A stretch of 64,000 nucleotides of DNA from Clostridium cadaveris (GTDB lineage Bacteria > Bacillota > Clostridia > Clostridiales > Clostridiaceae): the NCBI RefSeq assembly GCF_020911725.1, contig NZ_CP076620.1, forward strand, positions 2,298,501 to 2,362,500, in the 5' to 3' direction. The position numbers were made by a program, and so were the translations under genes. How positions within the stretch are numbered: position 1 is the stretch's first letter; every line of letters begins with the position of its first letter. Below, in pieces: positions 51,641 through 62,116 of the stretch. The notes below the pieces were generated by a model. The model had not been told where the DNA came from, made no database searches, and saw only the letters and a list, made by a program, of their open reading frames with translations.

Positions 51641-52915
51641 CTACAATAAAAATTCAAATTCAAAATCATTAAGTCTTACATAATCGCCGTCTTCTATTCC
51701 CATTGAAACAAGTTCATCAATTATTCCCTTATTTCTGAGAACCTTATGGAAATATCTTAATGAATCAGGATCATTTACATTGACAGCTAGTAAAAGCCTA
51801 TCAACAAAGGTACCTGTTATCACGTATACTCCATCTTCTACATTGATTTCATAAGTAAATTTCTTTTCTTCTGGCATGAACTTTTCAGTTTCATCTATCT
51901 CTAGATCCTTAACTGGAATTTCACTTAGAAGTCTTGCTGCTTCCTTCATAAGGTCTGATACACCTTCATTTGTAGCTGCAGAAATCTTAAATACTTTATC
52001 ATATCCAAGTTCATTTACTTTTTTCTTGAAGTTTTCATATACTTCTTCATCAAACAACATATCGCTCTTATTTGCCGCAACTATCTGTGGTCTATCCCAA
52101 AGTTTTATGCTGTACTTTTTAAGCTCCTCATTTATCTTTAAGAAGTCTTCTATTGGGTCACGTCCCTCAACTCCTGATATATCTACCACGTGGATTAAAA
52201 CTCTTGTTCTTTCTACGTGTCTTAAGAAATCAAGACCAAGTCCTACACCTTCTGCTGCTCCCTCTATAATTCCTGGTATATCAGCTATTACAAAGTTTTG
52301 TATTCCTGGCATACTTACAACACCTAGATTTGGCTTTAAAGTTGTAAAGTGATAGTTTGCTATCTTTGGTCTAGCTTTAGATACCATTGATAATAAAGTA
52401 GACTTCCCAACGTTAGGGAATCCTAATAATCCTACGTCAGCTAAAAGCTTTAATTCTAGTACTATGAATCTCTCTTCTCCAGGCATTCCAGGCTCTGCAA
52501 ATTGAGGTGCCTGTCTTGTAGGAGTTGCATATTTAGCATTTCCTTTTCCGCCTTTTCCACCTCTACAAACAACATAAGTATCACCTTCATGAGAAAGGTC
52601 AGCCATTATTTTTCCGCTTTCTTGGTCCTTTACAATGGTTCCCATAGGTACCTTTATTATAAGCTTTTCTCCATCTTTACCGTAACACTTAGAGCCTTCT
52701 CCATTACCGCCCTTTTCTGCTACGTACTTTCTCTTATATGTAAAGTCTAATAAGGTTGTCATATTTCTATCCGCAACTAGTATAACGTCTCCGCCTCGTC
52801 CGCCGTCTCCGCCGTCTGGACCTCCTAGAGGTACATACTTTTCTCTTCTAAAAGATATAGATCCATGACCACCATCTCCAGATTTCACAAATATTTTCGC
52901 TCTATCTATAAACAT
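51641..52915 (-). CDS. obgE: GTPase Obg (CgtA)
   Basis: 424 residues from ATG at 52915 ([19 protein letters not shown]), the family start; the frame extends upstream to 52966 without a site. Gly-rich Obg fold, then G1 [11 protein letters not shown]3 [10 protein letters not shown]4 NKSD, and the C-terminal OCT domain found in Firmicutes. Ribosome assembly and stress/sporulation signalling. Confidence 0.96.
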   Translation of the reverse strand: MFIDRAKIFVKSGDGGHGSISFRREKYVPLGGPDGGDGGRGGDVILVADRNMTTLLDFTYKRKYVAEKGGNGEGSKCYGKDGEKLIIKVPMGTIVKDQESGKIMADLSHEGDTYVVCRGGKGGKGNAKYATPTRQAPQFAEPGMPGEERFIVLELKLLADVGLLGFPNVGKSTLLSMVSKARPKIANYHFTTLKPNLGVVSMPGIQNFVIADIPGIIEGAAEGVGLGLDFLRHVERTRVLIHVVDISGVEGRDPIEDFLKINEELKKYSIKLWDRPQIVAANKSDMLFDEEVYENFKKKVNELGYDKVFKISAATNEGVSDLMKEAARLLSEIPVKDLEIDETEKFMPEEKKFTYEINVEDGVYVITGTFVDRLLLAVNVNDPDSLRYFHKVLRNKGIIDELVSMGIEDGDYVRLNDFEFEFLL

Positions 52916-53030
52916 AATATAATTCACCTTCTTTTCTACATTAGTTTCATTATTTAATATAACCATTTCTCTTATTCTTTAATATAAAATTCATATGGTT
53001 CAATATTAATTTTTAGTTTTGTAATTTTAA

Positions 53031-53058
53031 AAAAGCACCCTCTCACAAGGGTGCTTTT
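53031..53058 (-). terminator. Terminator after rpmA
   Basis: AAAAGCACCC-TTGTGAGA-GGGTGCTTTT followed by TT on the minus strand. Isolates the rplU-prp-rpmA operon from obg. Confidence 0.85.
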
Positions 53059-53064
53059 GATTTA

Positions 53065-53367
53065 TTATTCAGCTAAAGCTTCCTCTACGTTTATAGGATA
53101 AACGCTAGCCTTCTTCTTGTCTTTTCCAACTCTTTCGTATTTAACTAGTCCATCAACTTTAGCGAAAAGAGTGTCATCCTTACCTATTCCAACATTTGTT
53201 CCTGGGTGGATTTTTGTTCCTCTTTGTCTCACTAATATGTGTCCAGCAAGTACAAATTGTCCATCAGAGCACTTTACTCCAAGTCTCTTTGATTCACTGT
53301 CTCTACCATTCTTTGAGCTACCTACTCCCTTTTTGTGAGCGAATAACTGAAGGTTCATTATTAGCAT
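53065..53367 (-). CDS. rpmA: 50S ribosomal protein L27 with cleaved N-terminus
   Basis: 100 residues from ATG at 53367 (GGAGGTG 8 nt upstream). The protein starts [10 protein letters not shown] followed by [11 protein letters not shown]; in Firmicutes the NLQLFA pre-sequence is removed by the Prp protease, encoded immediately upstream. Mature L27 places its Lys-rich N-terminus near the peptidyl transferase centre. Confidence 0.96.
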   Translation of the reverse strand: MLIMNLQLFAHKKGVGSSKNGRDSESKRLGVKCSDGQFVLAGHILVRQRGTKIHPGTNVGIGKDDTLFAKVDGLVKYERVGKDKKKASVYPINVEEALAE

Positions 53368-53371
53368 ATCA

Positions 53372-53740
53372 CTACACCTCCTTCTCAATAAGGTTTATAT
53401 ATTCTTTACGTTTTTTACATCCAAAACTTATATCTAAGCTTTTTATGGTACTCTCTAAGCTCTTTTCAAAGGTTTTTAAAAGCACCTGAGATAACTCAAT
53501 ACTTTTGCCTTCTAATGGGCTTAAACTCAAGTAACCATCTTTTATTGAATATTGAGGCTCTATATGTAAAACCTCTTCCATTCCTATTATAATACTTTGA
53601 GAAAGTACAGATACTGTGTTGCAAACTAAATCATAAGCATCGCCTATGGCGCTGTCTAATTCCGCTTGACTCACACCATGACCTGAAATATCAAAAGCAA
53701 TAATATTATCGCCTTTTTTCTGCAAAACTATCTTTATCAT
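53372..53740 (-). CDS. prp: Ribosomal processing cysteine protease Prp
   Basis: 122 residues. [11 protein letters not shown] (catalytic His) and [15 protein letters not shown] (catalytic Cys) define the family. Cleaves the L27 pre-sequence. Placed between rplU and rpmA with gaps of 2-4 bp, the standard Firmicute order. Confidence 0.94.
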   Translation of the reverse strand: MIKIVLQKKGDNIIAFDISGHGVSQAELDSAIGDAYDLVCNTVSVLSQSIIIGMEEVLHIEPQYSIKDGYLSLSPLEGKSIELSQVLLKTFEKSLESTIKSLDISFGCKKRKEYINLIEKEV

Positions 53741-53742
53741 AA

Positions 53743-54057
53743 TTATGCTTCTATTTTCTCAATTACTAGTTTAGTGAATGGTTGTCTATGTCCTTGTTTT
53801 CTTCTATAGTCCTTCTTAGGCTTATACTTGAAAACTATAACCTTCTTAGCCTTACCTTGAGAAGCAACCTTTGCTACAACCTTAGCTCCAGCTACAACTG
53901 GGTTTCCAACTACGAATTCTCCGTTTTCCTTAGTAACTGCAAGAACTTCTGTTAATTCAACTGTTGAATCAACCTCAGCATTCAATTTTTCAACGAATAT
54001 TACGTCTCCTTCTTGAACTCTGTATTGCTTTCCACCTGTCTTTAATACTGCGTACAT
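53743..54057 (-). CDS. rplU: 50S ribosomal protein L21
   Basis: 104 residues from ATG at 54057 ([18 protein letters not shown]), with GAGGAGGTG upstream. The standard L21 end [21 protein letters not shown] is recognisable. Binds 23S rRNA. Preceded by the L21 leader. Confidence 0.97.
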   Translation of the reverse strand: MYAVLKTGGKQYRVQEGDVIFVEKLNAEVDSTVELTEVLAVTKENGEFVVGNPVVAGAKVVAKVASQGKAKKVIVFKYKPKKDYRRKQGHRQPFTKLVIEKIEA

Positions 54058-54147
54058 TCTAAAACACCTCCTCAATCCAGTCTCGCCAACTGAGGTACAT
54101 CCCCTAATGGAATGTTTAAATAAAAAACCCTTCGCGTGCGGTCTACA
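54058..54147 (-). ncRNA. L21 ribosomal protein leader
   Basis: The 90-nt untranslated leader contains ACCGCACGCGAAGG, CATTCCATTAGGGGATG and a final CCTCAGTTGGCGAGACTGG before TGAGGAGGTG, matching the Rfam L21_leader pattern as I remember it. It would let free L21 repress its operon. Confidence 0.75.
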
Positions 54148-54153
54148 AAAGCC

Positions 54154-54182
54154 ATTTTAACACATTTAACTAGTGTTGTAAA
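54154..54182 (-). promoter_or_regulatory. rplU operon promoter
   Basis: TTTACA, 17 bp, TAAAAT on the minus strand, transcription start near 54147, just after the rng stop. Confidence 0.7.
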
Positions 54183-54188
54183 GTTTTT

Positions 54189-55637
54189 TTATAAATTATC
54201 TAAGGTTACTTTGTAACCTTTTAGATTTTCTATTTGACTATGAAATATAAGCGGTTCTACTTTAAAGTACTCTACTTCCTGCACGAAGTTTAAATATATG
54301 TTTTTATCTAAAGCTTCAATATCTTTTAAGAAAGTAAATAAATCTTCTTCTATAGCTTCCTTATAGAGACTATTGATCTCTATATAAATGTCTTTAACTA
54401 CACTTTCTGCATCCTTTTTTAATATTTCATTATGGATCAAAAGAGTTATATAGGACATTTTAAGCTTCTTTCCATGGCCACCGCATACCTTGCATGGCTC
54501 TTCCATATACTCATATATGGTTTTTCCATTTCTCTTTCTAGCTATTTGTACAAGATTAAGCTCCGTAAGTTTATATATGACCGTCTTATTTTTATCTCCT
54601 CTAAAACCTTTTTCCAAAAGCTCAATAATTTTTTCTTTGTGATTTTCATGTATCATATCTATAAAGTCTATTATAATTATGCCGCTTAAATTTCGAAGAC
54701 GTATCTGCCTTGCTATCTCAGAAGCCGCCTCGCTATTTGTTATGAAAGCCGTATTTTCCATATTAGAAGCCTTTGTATTCTTTCCAGAGTTCACATCTAT
54801 CACATACATAGCTTCTGTATGCTCAATCACTAGTGATCCTCCACATTGAAGATGAACATTTGGATTTCTTAAGGCTAAAATCTCTCTTTCTATTCCATAG
54901 TAATCAAATAAATTTCTATGACCATCATAAAGTTGAAGTTTAGCTTTCATATCTTCTTTTCTGTTCATGTACTTTTCTACTGTATTATAATCCTCTTCAC
55001 TATCAACAAATATAGTTGAAGTATTATCATTGACACAATCTCTAAGTATCTTACTTACTATAGAACTATCACCGTAAAGCTTTTTAGGCTTTATAGAGAA
55101 TTTAAACTCTTTTTCTATGGCTTCATATTCTTTATATAAATCTAATATCTCCTGCTTTACAAGGTCTAAAGATACATTTTCACCTTGAGTCCTAATCTTT
55201 ACACCTATAGGAATTAACCCCTGAAGTTCTTTTGCAGTGTTGATTTTGAACTCCTTATTCTTTATCTTTTGAGAAAAACTTATTTCAGCATCTTTATTGC
55301 ATAAAACAACATATCTCCCTGGTATGTTTATAAAAGGAAAGACCTTTGCTCCTTTAGAGTTCAGCTCTTCCTTTATAATCTCTACCAAGACTTCCTGACC
55401 TTTTTTCACGTATCCATTTATCTCTTCTCCTAAGTACATATAAGCATTTTTTTCATAGCCTATATCAACAAAGGCACTTTTTATGGCTGGAACTATATTT
55501 TTTACTACTCCTCTGTAAATTTCACCTACAGAAGGCTCATTAGTTTCCTCTTCTATACGACATTCTAGGAGTCTGCCATTTTCTTTTATAGCTACACGCC
55601 TTAGCGCCTCATTCTTTTCTATAAAAATTTCTCTCAT
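54189..55637 (-). CDS. rng: Ribonuclease G/E family protein
   Basis: 482 residues. S1 domain near residues 35-110 (VGEIYRGVVKNIVPAIKSAFVDIG), RNase E/G catalytic core with VIDVNSGKN and IIDFIDM (metal Asp residues) and a Zn-link-like CKVCGGHGK near residue 380. Initiates mRNA decay and rRNA processing. Upstream neighbours are the two radical-SAM-associated genes, a conserved Clostridium arrangement. Confidence 0.93.
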   Translation of the reverse strand: MREIFIEKNEALRRVAIKENGRLLECRIEEETNEPSVGEIYRGVVKNIVPAIKSAFVDIGYEKNAYMYLGEEINGYVKKGQEVLVEIIKEELNSKGAKVFPFINIPGRYVVLCNKDAEISFSQKIKNKEFKINTAKELQGLIPIGVKIRTQGENVSLDLVKQEILDLYKEYEAIEKEFKFSIKPKKLYGDSSIVSKILRDCVNDNTSTIFVDSEEDYNTVEKYMNRKEDMKAKLQLYDGHRNLFDYYGIEREILALRNPNVHLQCGGSLVIEHTEAMYVIDVNSGKNTKASNMENTAFITNSEAASEIARQIRLRNLSGIIIIDFIDMIHENHKEKIIELLEKGFRGDKNKTVIYKLTELNLVQIARKRNGKTIYEYMEEPCKVCGGHGKKLKMSYITLLIHNEILKKDAESVVKDIYIEINSLYKEAIEEDLFTFLKDIEALDKNIYLNFVQEVEYFKVEPLIFHSQIENLKGYKVTLDNL

Positions 55638-55667
55638 AGAAGTACCCTTTCTAACGCCTTTAAAGCT

Positions 55668-56372
55668 TTAAACATATTTGTATAGTGGCACAAAGTTTCC
55701 ATTTTTATCTGCATACAATTCATTTCTTTCTATATAAGTAAATCTTTCGCCATTAAATCCTTCACAGTTATTTTTTATATAAGTGCTTAGAAGATCTGGT
55801 GACAAATGCTCTCTGCTTCCGCAAGCTAAAGTGCAGTTCATAACTAAATAGTCATCTTTAAGCCAATACTTTATCTCTTTTATAAGAGGTCTTATATCTA
55901 TTTCTCTTTCACCTTTTTTGCTTTTCTTTATAGTAACCCATGATGGTTTTTCTAAAATAGCTGTAAGAGCTTTTTCTGCCGCTTTACCATCTTCCACAGG
56001 AAGTTTCATACTATAATTTGCTCTGTCTATAATCGCCATTGAAGGTGGAACTTTTTTCTCTGTAAGCTGAATAACCTTAGTAACCTCAATTATTCTTATT
56101 GTCATAGGAGCACTTTCATTTAATTTTTCCTTGATGAATTCCTCGTTTAATTCCTCTACAAGTACTAAGTCCATGTATTCTCCCTTTGAGCTCATTCCAA
56201 CTGATAGCGGTTGAGCTAAAGATAATGACATATGAGGATTAAATCCCTTTGAATACTCAACAGGAAGGTCTGCCCTTCTTATAATTTTTTGTATAGTTCT
56301 CATCAAATCTAGATGTGATATGAATTTTATGCTGTCTTCTTTAGAAAACTTGATCAAGTAACGCACCTTCAA
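55668..56372 (-). CDS. TIGR03936-family (DUF2344) protein
   Basis: 234 residues. Start is TTG at 56372 or GTG at 56366; AAGGGAAG precedes both. RYLIKFSKEDSIKFISHLDLMRTIQKIIRRADLPVEYSKGFNPHMSL (read in two parts) is the hallmark of this radical-SAM-linked family. Overlaps the partner radical SAM gene by 32 nt. Exact reaction unknown; thought to act on RNA or ribosomes. Confidence 0.88.
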   Translation of the reverse strand: MKVRYLIKFSKEDSIKFISHLDLMRTIQKIIRRADLPVEYSKGFNPHMSLSLAQPLSVGMSSKGEYMDLVLVEELNEEFIKEKLNESAPMTIRIIEVTKVIQLTEKKVPPSMAIIDRANYSMKLPVEDGKAAEKALTAILEKPSWVTIKKSKKGEREIDIRPLIKEIKYWLKDDYLVMNCTLACGSREHLSPDLLSTYIKNNCEGFNGERFTYIERNELYADKNGNFVPLYKYV

Positions 56373-58206
56373 AACACTTCCCTTCTTTAAAGTTTACATT
56401 TACTCCGCATCCTGTACATCCTAATCTGCAGTTTTGAGTAAGTGCTGCATTCTTTGCCTTTTCATTTTCTTTAACTAGGTAAGATTTATTTACCCCTATA
56501 TCTATGAAGTCCCAAGGAAGTATTTCTTCGTAGCTTCTCTCTCTATAAGCATAGAATTCTCCTGAAACATTACACTCATCCATAGCTTCTTTCCAGTAGT
56601 CATAGTTAAAGTATTCAGACCATCCGTCAAACTTAGCACCTTTTTCATAAGCTTTGATTATGACATCACAAATCCTTCTATCACCTCTTGCTACCACAGC
56701 TTCCATGTAAGAAACTATAGATTCATGATAGTTGTAAGAAACAGCTCTGCTCTTTATAGAAGTCTTTACTGTCTTAATTTTTTCTCCTACATCTTCCATT
56801 TTATCTTGTGGTGCCCATTGAAATGGAGTAAATGGCTTTGGTACAAATATAGATGTACTTGCTGTAACCCTAAGGCCTTTGTTCCTAACTGTCTTTGGAA
56901 CCTTAAAGTATTCCTCAGTAACCTTATCGGAAAGGTGAGCTATACCAGCTACATCCTCCATTGTCTCATAAGGAAGTCCTATCATAAAGTATAGCTTTAT
57001 TGCAGACCATCCTGATTCAAAAGCTGATTTTGATGCTTCGAGAACTCTCTCTTCTGTTACACCTTTATTTATGATATCTCTCATTCTCTGACTTCCTGCC
57101 TCTGGAGCAAAGGTAAGCCCTGTCTTTCTAACCTTTTGTATTTCCTTTATAAGATCTACCGAAAATGCATCTATTCTTATAGATGGAAGTGATACTCCTA
57201 CCTTTTCCTCTGCATACTTTTCTATTAGGCCGTTTATAAGCTTTTGTATATCAGAATAGTCACATATACTTAAAGAGCTAAGAGATATTTCATCATAACC
57301 CGTAGTTTTTAAAAGCTTTGCTGCATCTTCCATTAAAGTATTGCAGCTCTTTTCTCTTATAGGTCTATATATCATTCCTGCCTGACAGAATCTGCATCCG
57401 TTTGTACATCCCCTGAAAGTTTCAAGTATTATTCTATCGTGAACTATTTCAGTATATGGAACTAAAAACTTATCTGGAAAACTCACTCTATCAAAATTAG
57501 TTATGAATCTCTTTTTGACAGTTTTAGGAACATCATCATATTTAGGTTTAAATTCCTTTATAGTTCCGTCTTCATTGTAAGTAACTTCATATAGTGAAGG
57601 AACATATACTCCTCTTATCTTTGATATCTCTCTTAAAAATTCTTTTTTGCTTTTCTTTTGCTCCTTGAACTCTTTGTACACATCAAGTACATCATTCATA
57701 ACTTCTTCACCTTCGCCCAGTTCAAAGAAGTCTATAACATCATGAAGAGGTTCTGGATTGTAAGCACAAGGTCCTCCAGCCATTACTATAGGCTCATCCT
57801 CTCCTCTTTCAGAAGCTCTTATTGTTATTCCGCTCATATTTAACATATTCAATATGTTTGTATAACTCATTTCATATTGAAGACTGAATCCTAAAATATC
57901 AAATTCTTTTAAAGAATCTTTAGTCTCCAAAGTATAAAGAGGGATATTATTCTCTCTCATAAGTTTTTCCATATCTGGCCATGGAGCATAAGATCTCTCG
58001 CAATAAGTGTCTTCTCTTTCGTTTATAGTATGATAAAGAATTTTACTTCCTAAGTGAGACATTCCAACTTCGTATACATCTGGAAAGCAGAAAGCAAATC
58101 TTATATCTACTTTTTCTTTATCTTTATATACAGAGTTTATTTCTCCTCCTATATATCTAGCAGGTTTTTCAACTCTAAATAAAATGTCATCTAAGTTTTT
58201 AATCAT
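56341..58206 (-). CDS. TIGR03960-family B12-binding radical SAM protein
   Basis: 621 residues from ATG at 58206 (GGAGGAAATCTA upstream). B12-binding-like N-terminus, radical SAM motif FRGCTNGCRFCQAG (CxxxCxxC), and a C-terminal Cys cluster (LTQNCRLGCTGCGVN). Substrate is not known. The pairing with TIGR03936 and rng is conserved. Confidence 0.92.
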   Translation of the reverse strand: MIKNLDDILFRVEKPARYIGGEINSVYKDKEKVDIRFAFCFPDVYEVGMSHLGSKILYHTINEREDTYCERSYAPWPDMEKLMRENNIPLYTLETKDSLKEFDILGFSLQYEMSYTNILNMLNMSGITIRASERGEDEPIVMAGGPCAYNPEPLHDVIDFFELGEGEEVMNDVLDVYKEFKEQKKSKKEFLREISKIRGVYVPSLYEVTYNEDGTIKEFKPKYDDVPKTVKKRFITNFDRVSFPDKFLVPYTEIVHDRIILETFRGCTNGCRFCQAGMIYRPIREKSCNTLMEDAAKLLKTTGYDEISLSSLSICDYSDIQKLINGLIEKYAEEKVGVSLPSIRIDAFSVDLIKEIQKVRKTGLTFAPEAGSQRMRDIINKGVTEERVLEASKSAFESGWSAIKLYFMIGLPYETMEDVAGIAHLSDKVTEEYFKVPKTVRNKGLRVTASTSIFVPKPFTPFQWAPQDKMEDVGEKIKTVKTSIKSRAVSYNYHESIVSYMEAVVARGDRRICDVIIKAYEKGAKFDGWSEYFNYDYWKEAMDECNVSGEFYAYRERSYEEILPWDFIDIGVNKSYLVKENEKAKNAALTQNCRLGCTGCGVNVNFKEGKCFEGALLDQVF

Positions 58207-58250
58207 TAGATTTCCTCCTTGGAAAAATTTTAATCCCATTCATTAAAGAA

Positions 58251-58273
58251 GGAAGCATAATTTTAATGCTTCC
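58251..58273 (-). terminator. Hairpin after spoIVFB
   Basis: GGAAGCAT-TAAAATT-ATGCTTCC with a weak TTCTTT run, just before the radical SAM start. The gap 58274-58386 also contains AAGTAAT...ATTACTT. Confidence 0.55.
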
Positions 58274-58386
58274 CGAATATATTATATTCTATCATATTAT
58301 TATAAAAATGAATAGTTAACTTGTAAAGTAATTAAGGTGACACATGATACACCACACACATTACTTGTGATATAAAAGTGCCACCT

Positions 58387-59238
58387 CTATTTTTCATCCC
58401 TTATCTTCAAAAACTCTTCTATAGTGATATTTCCGTAGAGTTTAAGTCCTTCTAAAACATCGTATTCTGTAAGTATATCTACAACTTTCATCTCTTCATC
58501 TAGCAGAGTGAATAAATTGTATTTATTCTTGTCCACTAATCCTAAAACTGTTATAAGATCTTTTTTATAATATACAGATATAGTTTTATTTTCTATATAG
58601 CTGTCCTTTAGAAATCTTCTTTTCTTCCTTATTATATCTCCCATTATTATATACATTATCCTTTCTCGTTCTTTATAGGATATGGCTATTATAAGAAATG
58701 CTATGAGTCCTATGCTTAAATTTACTTTACCTAAAATTAGCAAAAAAATAAAATATCCAAGTAATAAAAATCCTGTTATCAAACTACATTTTACAGTAAT
58801 TTTATTTGCCCTCTTATACATTATCTTTCTGCTTAATACTGCTCTCAATATTCTAGCTCCATCTAATGGGAAAGCTGGCATCAGATTAAAAATCCCAAAC
58901 ACAAGATTTGTGTCAAAACTCACCTTTATTATATTACTCGGAAAATATTTATAAACATTATATAAAAAAGCAGCCATAATTATATTAGTAAGTGGCCCTG
59001 CTAAAGATATTATTATATCTTCTTTAGGCTTAGTTTCATCAAACATTTTTGATTCTATATATGTGCCCATAGGTATAAAGTGCATTTTTATATTATCTAT
59101 TCCTAAATATCTAGCTACTATAATATGGGCTGTTTCATGAAGTACTATCCAAAAAAAGGCCACCAAAAAACTATATCCAAACCCTGCAAAAATTAATATT
59201 ATTACATAGGGTATAAATAATTTATTTATTTTTACCAT
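58387..59238 (-). CDS. spoIVFB: M50 site-2 protease SpoIVFB-like
   Basis: 283 residues. HETAHIIVARYLGI carries HExxH inside a membrane helix and NLMPAFPLDGARIL supplies the third ligand Asp, the S2P signature. Several further membrane segments and a C-terminal CBS-like cytosolic domain. In Bacillus, SpoIVFB cleaves pro-sigma-K in the mother cell. Next to the SpoIVFA-like gene. Confidence 0.9.
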   Translation of the reverse strand: MVKINKLFIPYVIILIFAGFGYSFLVAFFWIVLHETAHIIVARYLGIDNIKMHFIPMGTYIESKMFDETKPKEDIIISLAGPLTNIIMAAFLYNVYKYFPSNIIKVSFDTNLVFGIFNLMPAFPLDGARILRAVLSRKIMYKRANKITVKCSLITGFLLLGYFIFLLILGKVNLSIGLIAFLIIAISYKERERIMYIIMGDIIRKKRRFLKDSYIENKTISVYYKKDLITVLGLVDKNKYNLFTLLDEEMKVVDILTEYDVLEGLKLYGNITIEEFLKIRDEK

Positions 59239-59250
59239 TCATATCTCCCA

Positions 59251-60069
59251 CTATATAGATTGGTCATAGAACTTGATATACTTTTCCGGATCTTTAGGCG
59301 CTCCCATATATAACAAACCAAAGTATAAATGTTCTGAGGAAAGATTTCCTTTTCCTCCGCTTGTGCCTATCTCCGCATTTTCTTCAAGTTCATCTCCTCT
59401 TTTTACATTCACATCTTTTAAATTTCCGTACTCCGTTTCTAATCCTTCACCATGATCAACTATTATATAGTTTCCTAAAGCTTCACTGTTCCCAACTTCT
59501 CTAACCGTGCCTTTCGACGCAATTGTAACCTTCGAATTTTCTGATGATTTTATTACTATTCCATTTTTGTATCCTACCCATCCTAAATCTTGAGCACTTC
59601 CATATTTCCCAATTACCTCCCCTTTTATAGGCGCCTTAAAATTTTTGCTGGTTGTCTCTATAACATTATCCCCACCTAAATATTTTGATTTTATATTTTC
59701 TATATAGGTTTCTGCACTGTCATAAGCTGCTTTATAATCAAAAGATTTTATTTGAGCTATAGCACCATTGTAGTCAAAGGATGTTTTTACTGTATCCTTA
59801 GCATAGTCATATATTTTTTCTGTCTGGGCAGTAGTGAAAGTCTTACAAAATAGTATAACAACAAACAAAGCTGCCGTGCCTGCCAATTGAAATATTAAGA
59901 TATTTATAAGACGCTGAGGTGTAATTTTTTTACCTTTTATATTTTTAGCATTTTCTCTATAACTAAAGCCTCCTGTATTTTTGCCATTATTGTATCTAAC
60001 ACTTCCTCGTCCTTCCTTTGATACTATCTCATTATAATAACTCTTGTAGGCATCATTGTATTTTCCCAT
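59251..60069 (-). CDS. spoIVFA: SpoIVFA-like M23 protein, catalytically degenerate
   Basis: 272 residues. Cytosolic start, one membrane helix (LINILIFQLAGTAALFVVILF), then a LytM/M23 domain (GEVIGKYG, GNYIIVDHGEGLETEYGNL, SSEHLYFGLLYMG). The zinc-binding HxxxD is replaced by YKNGIVI and the final HxH by HLY, so it is probably inactive, as SpoIVFA is. Likely regulator of SpoIVFB 12 bp downstream. Confidence 0.85.
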   Translation of the reverse strand: MGKYNDAYKSYYNEIVSKEGRGSVRYNNGKNTGGFSYRENAKNIKGKKITPQRLINILIFQLAGTAALFVVILFCKTFTTAQTEKIYDYAKDTVKTSFDYNGAIAQIKSFDYKAAYDSAETYIENIKSKYLGGDNVIETTSKNFKAPIKGEVIGKYGSAQDLGWVGYKNGIVIKSSENSKVTIASKGTVREVGNSEALGNYIIVDHGEGLETEYGNLKDVNVKRGDELEENAEIGTSGGKGNLSSEHLYFGLLYMGAPKDPEKYIKFYDQSI

Positions 60070-60204
60070 TTACTCTTCCCCCTAACAAATCAATAGATTG
60101 CTATGTGTTAATGATAAACTAATGGATTTCACGAAACTTTTCTTTTATCCGTAAAATAAATCACTATAATATATATTGAAGGAAATAGATTTTTATGCAA
60201 AAAA

Positions 60205-60232
60205 ATATAAGAAATCTTAGGATTTCTTATAT
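60205..60232 (-). terminator. Terminator after mgsA
   Basis: ATATAAGAAATC-CTAA-GATTTCTTATAT followed by TTTTTTG on the minus strand, a 12-bp perfect stem. Confidence 0.88.
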
Positions 60233-60243
60233 CTAAAAACTTA

Positions 60244-60615
60244 TTATCTAGTTTTTTTAAGTGCTGACATAAATATCTCTGCACTTCCCAAATTAGTGGC
60301 TACTGGAATGCAATGAACATCACATAATCTGATTAAAGCCGATACATCAGGTTCATGAGGCTGAGCTGTAAGCGGATCTCTTAAAAAGATTACCAAATCC
60401 ATTTCTCCTTCAGCTATCTTTGCCCCTATCTGTTGGTCGCCTCCAAGTGGTCCTGATAAAAATCTTTGAACATCAAGCCCAACTATCTCTGATATAAGCT
60501 TACCAGTAGTACCGGTTGCAAAGAGCTCATGTTCCTCTAATAGGTTTTTGTATCTTTTTGCCAATTCTATTATGTCATCTTTTTTCTTGTCATGTGCTAT
60601 AAGAGCAATTCTCAT
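60244..60615 (-). CDS. mgsA: Methylglyoxal synthase
   Basis: 123 residues from ATG at 60615, with GGGGGAGAATGTT upstream. [37 protein letters not shown] and [15 protein letters not shown] are family motifs including the catalytic Asp of GGDQ. Converts dihydroxyacetone phosphate to methylglyoxal. 20 bp after rodA. Confidence 0.96.
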   Translation of the reverse strand: MRIALIAHDKKKDDIIELAKRYKNLLEEHELFATGTTGKLISEIVGLDVQRFLSGPLGGDQQIGAKIAEGEMDLVIFLRDPLTAQPHEPDVSALIRLCDVHCIPVATNLGSAEIFMSALKKTR

Positions 60616-60635
60616 AACATTCTCCCCCTTCACCG

Positions 60636-61739
60636 CTAAAAATTAATTTTCTTTCGTCTCATACCTATATTCAGTATCAGTCCTATAGATATGAAATTTA
60701 TCAGAGCGGAACTTCCTCCATAGCTCATAAGAGGAAGGGTTATTCCTGTAATAGGCATAATACCTATAGTCATTCCTATATTCTGTAGTATAGAAAATAG
60801 CCATGAAGCAATTATTCCACCACATACTATTCTTCCAAATATGTCCTTAGAAGTCTTTCCTATATTGATGGCCTTATATATAAATATGCCATACAAAACC
60901 AATAATAATAATGCCCCTATAAGTCCCCACTGCTCTCCTAAAACAGCAAATATGAAGTCAGTCTGTTTTTCAGGCACAAACTGTGCGGAATAGCTTGTTC
61001 CGTGAGAAAGTCCGCTTCCAAGGACTCCACCAGAACCTATAGCTATCATAGATTGAATCAACTGTCTTCCTCCTCCAAGAGGATCTGCTGCTGGATTTAA
61101 AAATAGAGTAAGTCTATTCTTCCAATAATTTTTCATAATAGGAGAATTCCACACTAAAGCTACAACTATAGTTAATGACATAAGTCCTCCAATTATAATT
61201 TTTATGTTGAGACCAGCTAAAAATACTATACCCAAAACAGTAAAGAAACACACCATGGTCATACCCATGTCTGGCTGCTTGACTATAAGAAGCATTGGGA
61301 CTAATGCATAAACACACAATATAAGAAAGTTTCGTACATCATTTATTTTACAGTCCATATCATCAAGCTTTTTAGCAAGCATAAGGGTTATAGATATCTT
61401 TGCAAGCTCTGCAGGCTGAAAACCTATAGGTCCAAACTTTATCCATCCTGTAGCTCCATTTATGGTTACTCCTTTAAACTCAGTATACACAAGAAGAAGT
61501 ACAGAAATCCAATAAATAATAGGAACGTAATTCTCTATTATTTTATAATCCACAAGAAGAATAAAGTAAATAGCTATAAGCCCTAAAATCAGCCATATAA
61601 ACTGCTTTTCTGCGTCTCTAACTCCTGTTGCAGTATATATGTTTAAAATACCATAGAGCATTATCATTATGGAGGCTATAAGTATGCCAAAATCTAACTC
61701 TCTGATTAGCTTTGAATCTAGCTTAAAATTATTAAACAT
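60636..61739 (-). CDS. rodA: RodA/FtsW-type peptidoglycan polymerase
   Basis: 367 residues with about ten membrane helices. [22 protein letters not shown], the catalytic-site region [19 protein letters not shown], and [19 protein letters not shown] are SEDS motifs. Elongates glycan with PBP2, whose partial gene ends this window. Confidence 0.95.
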   Translation of the reverse strand: MFNNFKLDSKLIRELDFGILIASIMIMLYGILNIYTATGVRDAEKQFIWLILGLIAIYFILLVDYKIIENYVPIIYWISVLLLVYTEFKGVTINGATGWIKFGPIGFQPAELAKISITLMLAKKLDDMDCKINDVRNFLILCVYALVPMLLIVKQPDMGMTMVCFFTVLGIVFLAGLNIKIIIGGLMSLTIVVALVWNSPIMKNYWKNRLTLFLNPAADPLGGGRQLIQSMIAIGSGGVLGSGLSHGTSYSAQFVPEKQTDFIFAVLGEQWGLIGALLLLVLYGIFIYKAINIGKTSKDIFGRIVCGGIIASWLFSILQNIGMTIGIMPITGITLPLMSYGGSSALINFISIGLILNIGMRRKKINF

Positions 61740-61841
61740 AGCAAAATTCCTCCAAATCTTAAGATTTCATATCTTAGTATATCACATAAATCTTAAAATT
61801 CTATGATATTTTACAAACTTAATAGGCAATTAATCTTAACT

Positions 61842-62099
61842 TTATCTAAGGTGTTTAATAGGTATATTTGCAACTAAAGCCGGTGAGGACTCTTGCTCAC
61901 TATCCATTCTGCTTAGAGATATTTCAACATCATCACTATCAAACTCTACATACTTTGATATTACTAAAAGTATCTCATTTTTCATCTTTTCTAGGACGTC
62001 TTTAGGCAAATCTCCCTTATCATTTATAAGTATAAGTTTTAATCTATCTTTTGCTACATCTTTAGACTTTTGTCTCCCAAACATTTTCATAAAATCCAC
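61842..62099 (-). CDS. minE: Cell division topological specificity factor MinE
   Basis: 85 residues from GTG at 62099, with GGAGG 9 nt upstream. MFGRQKSKDVAKDRLKLILINDKG is the MinD-binding part, and the C-terminal beta strands form the dimer. Displaces MinD from the membrane. Many Clostridium have MinE as well as spore genes. Confidence 0.95.
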   Translation of the reverse strand: MDFMKMFGRQKSKDVAKDRLKLILINDKGDLPKDVLEKMKNEILLVISKYVEFDSDDVEISLSRMDSEQESSPALVANIPIKHLR

Positions 62100-62116
62100 G
62101 GTTCTACGCCTCCAAT

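Noticed and set aside
58290-58386. Riboswitch-like inverted repeats before the radical SAM gene
   Set aside because: AAGTAAT/ATTACTT and scattered GTG/CAC pairs exist but form no recognised riboswitch and lie downstream of spoIVFB.
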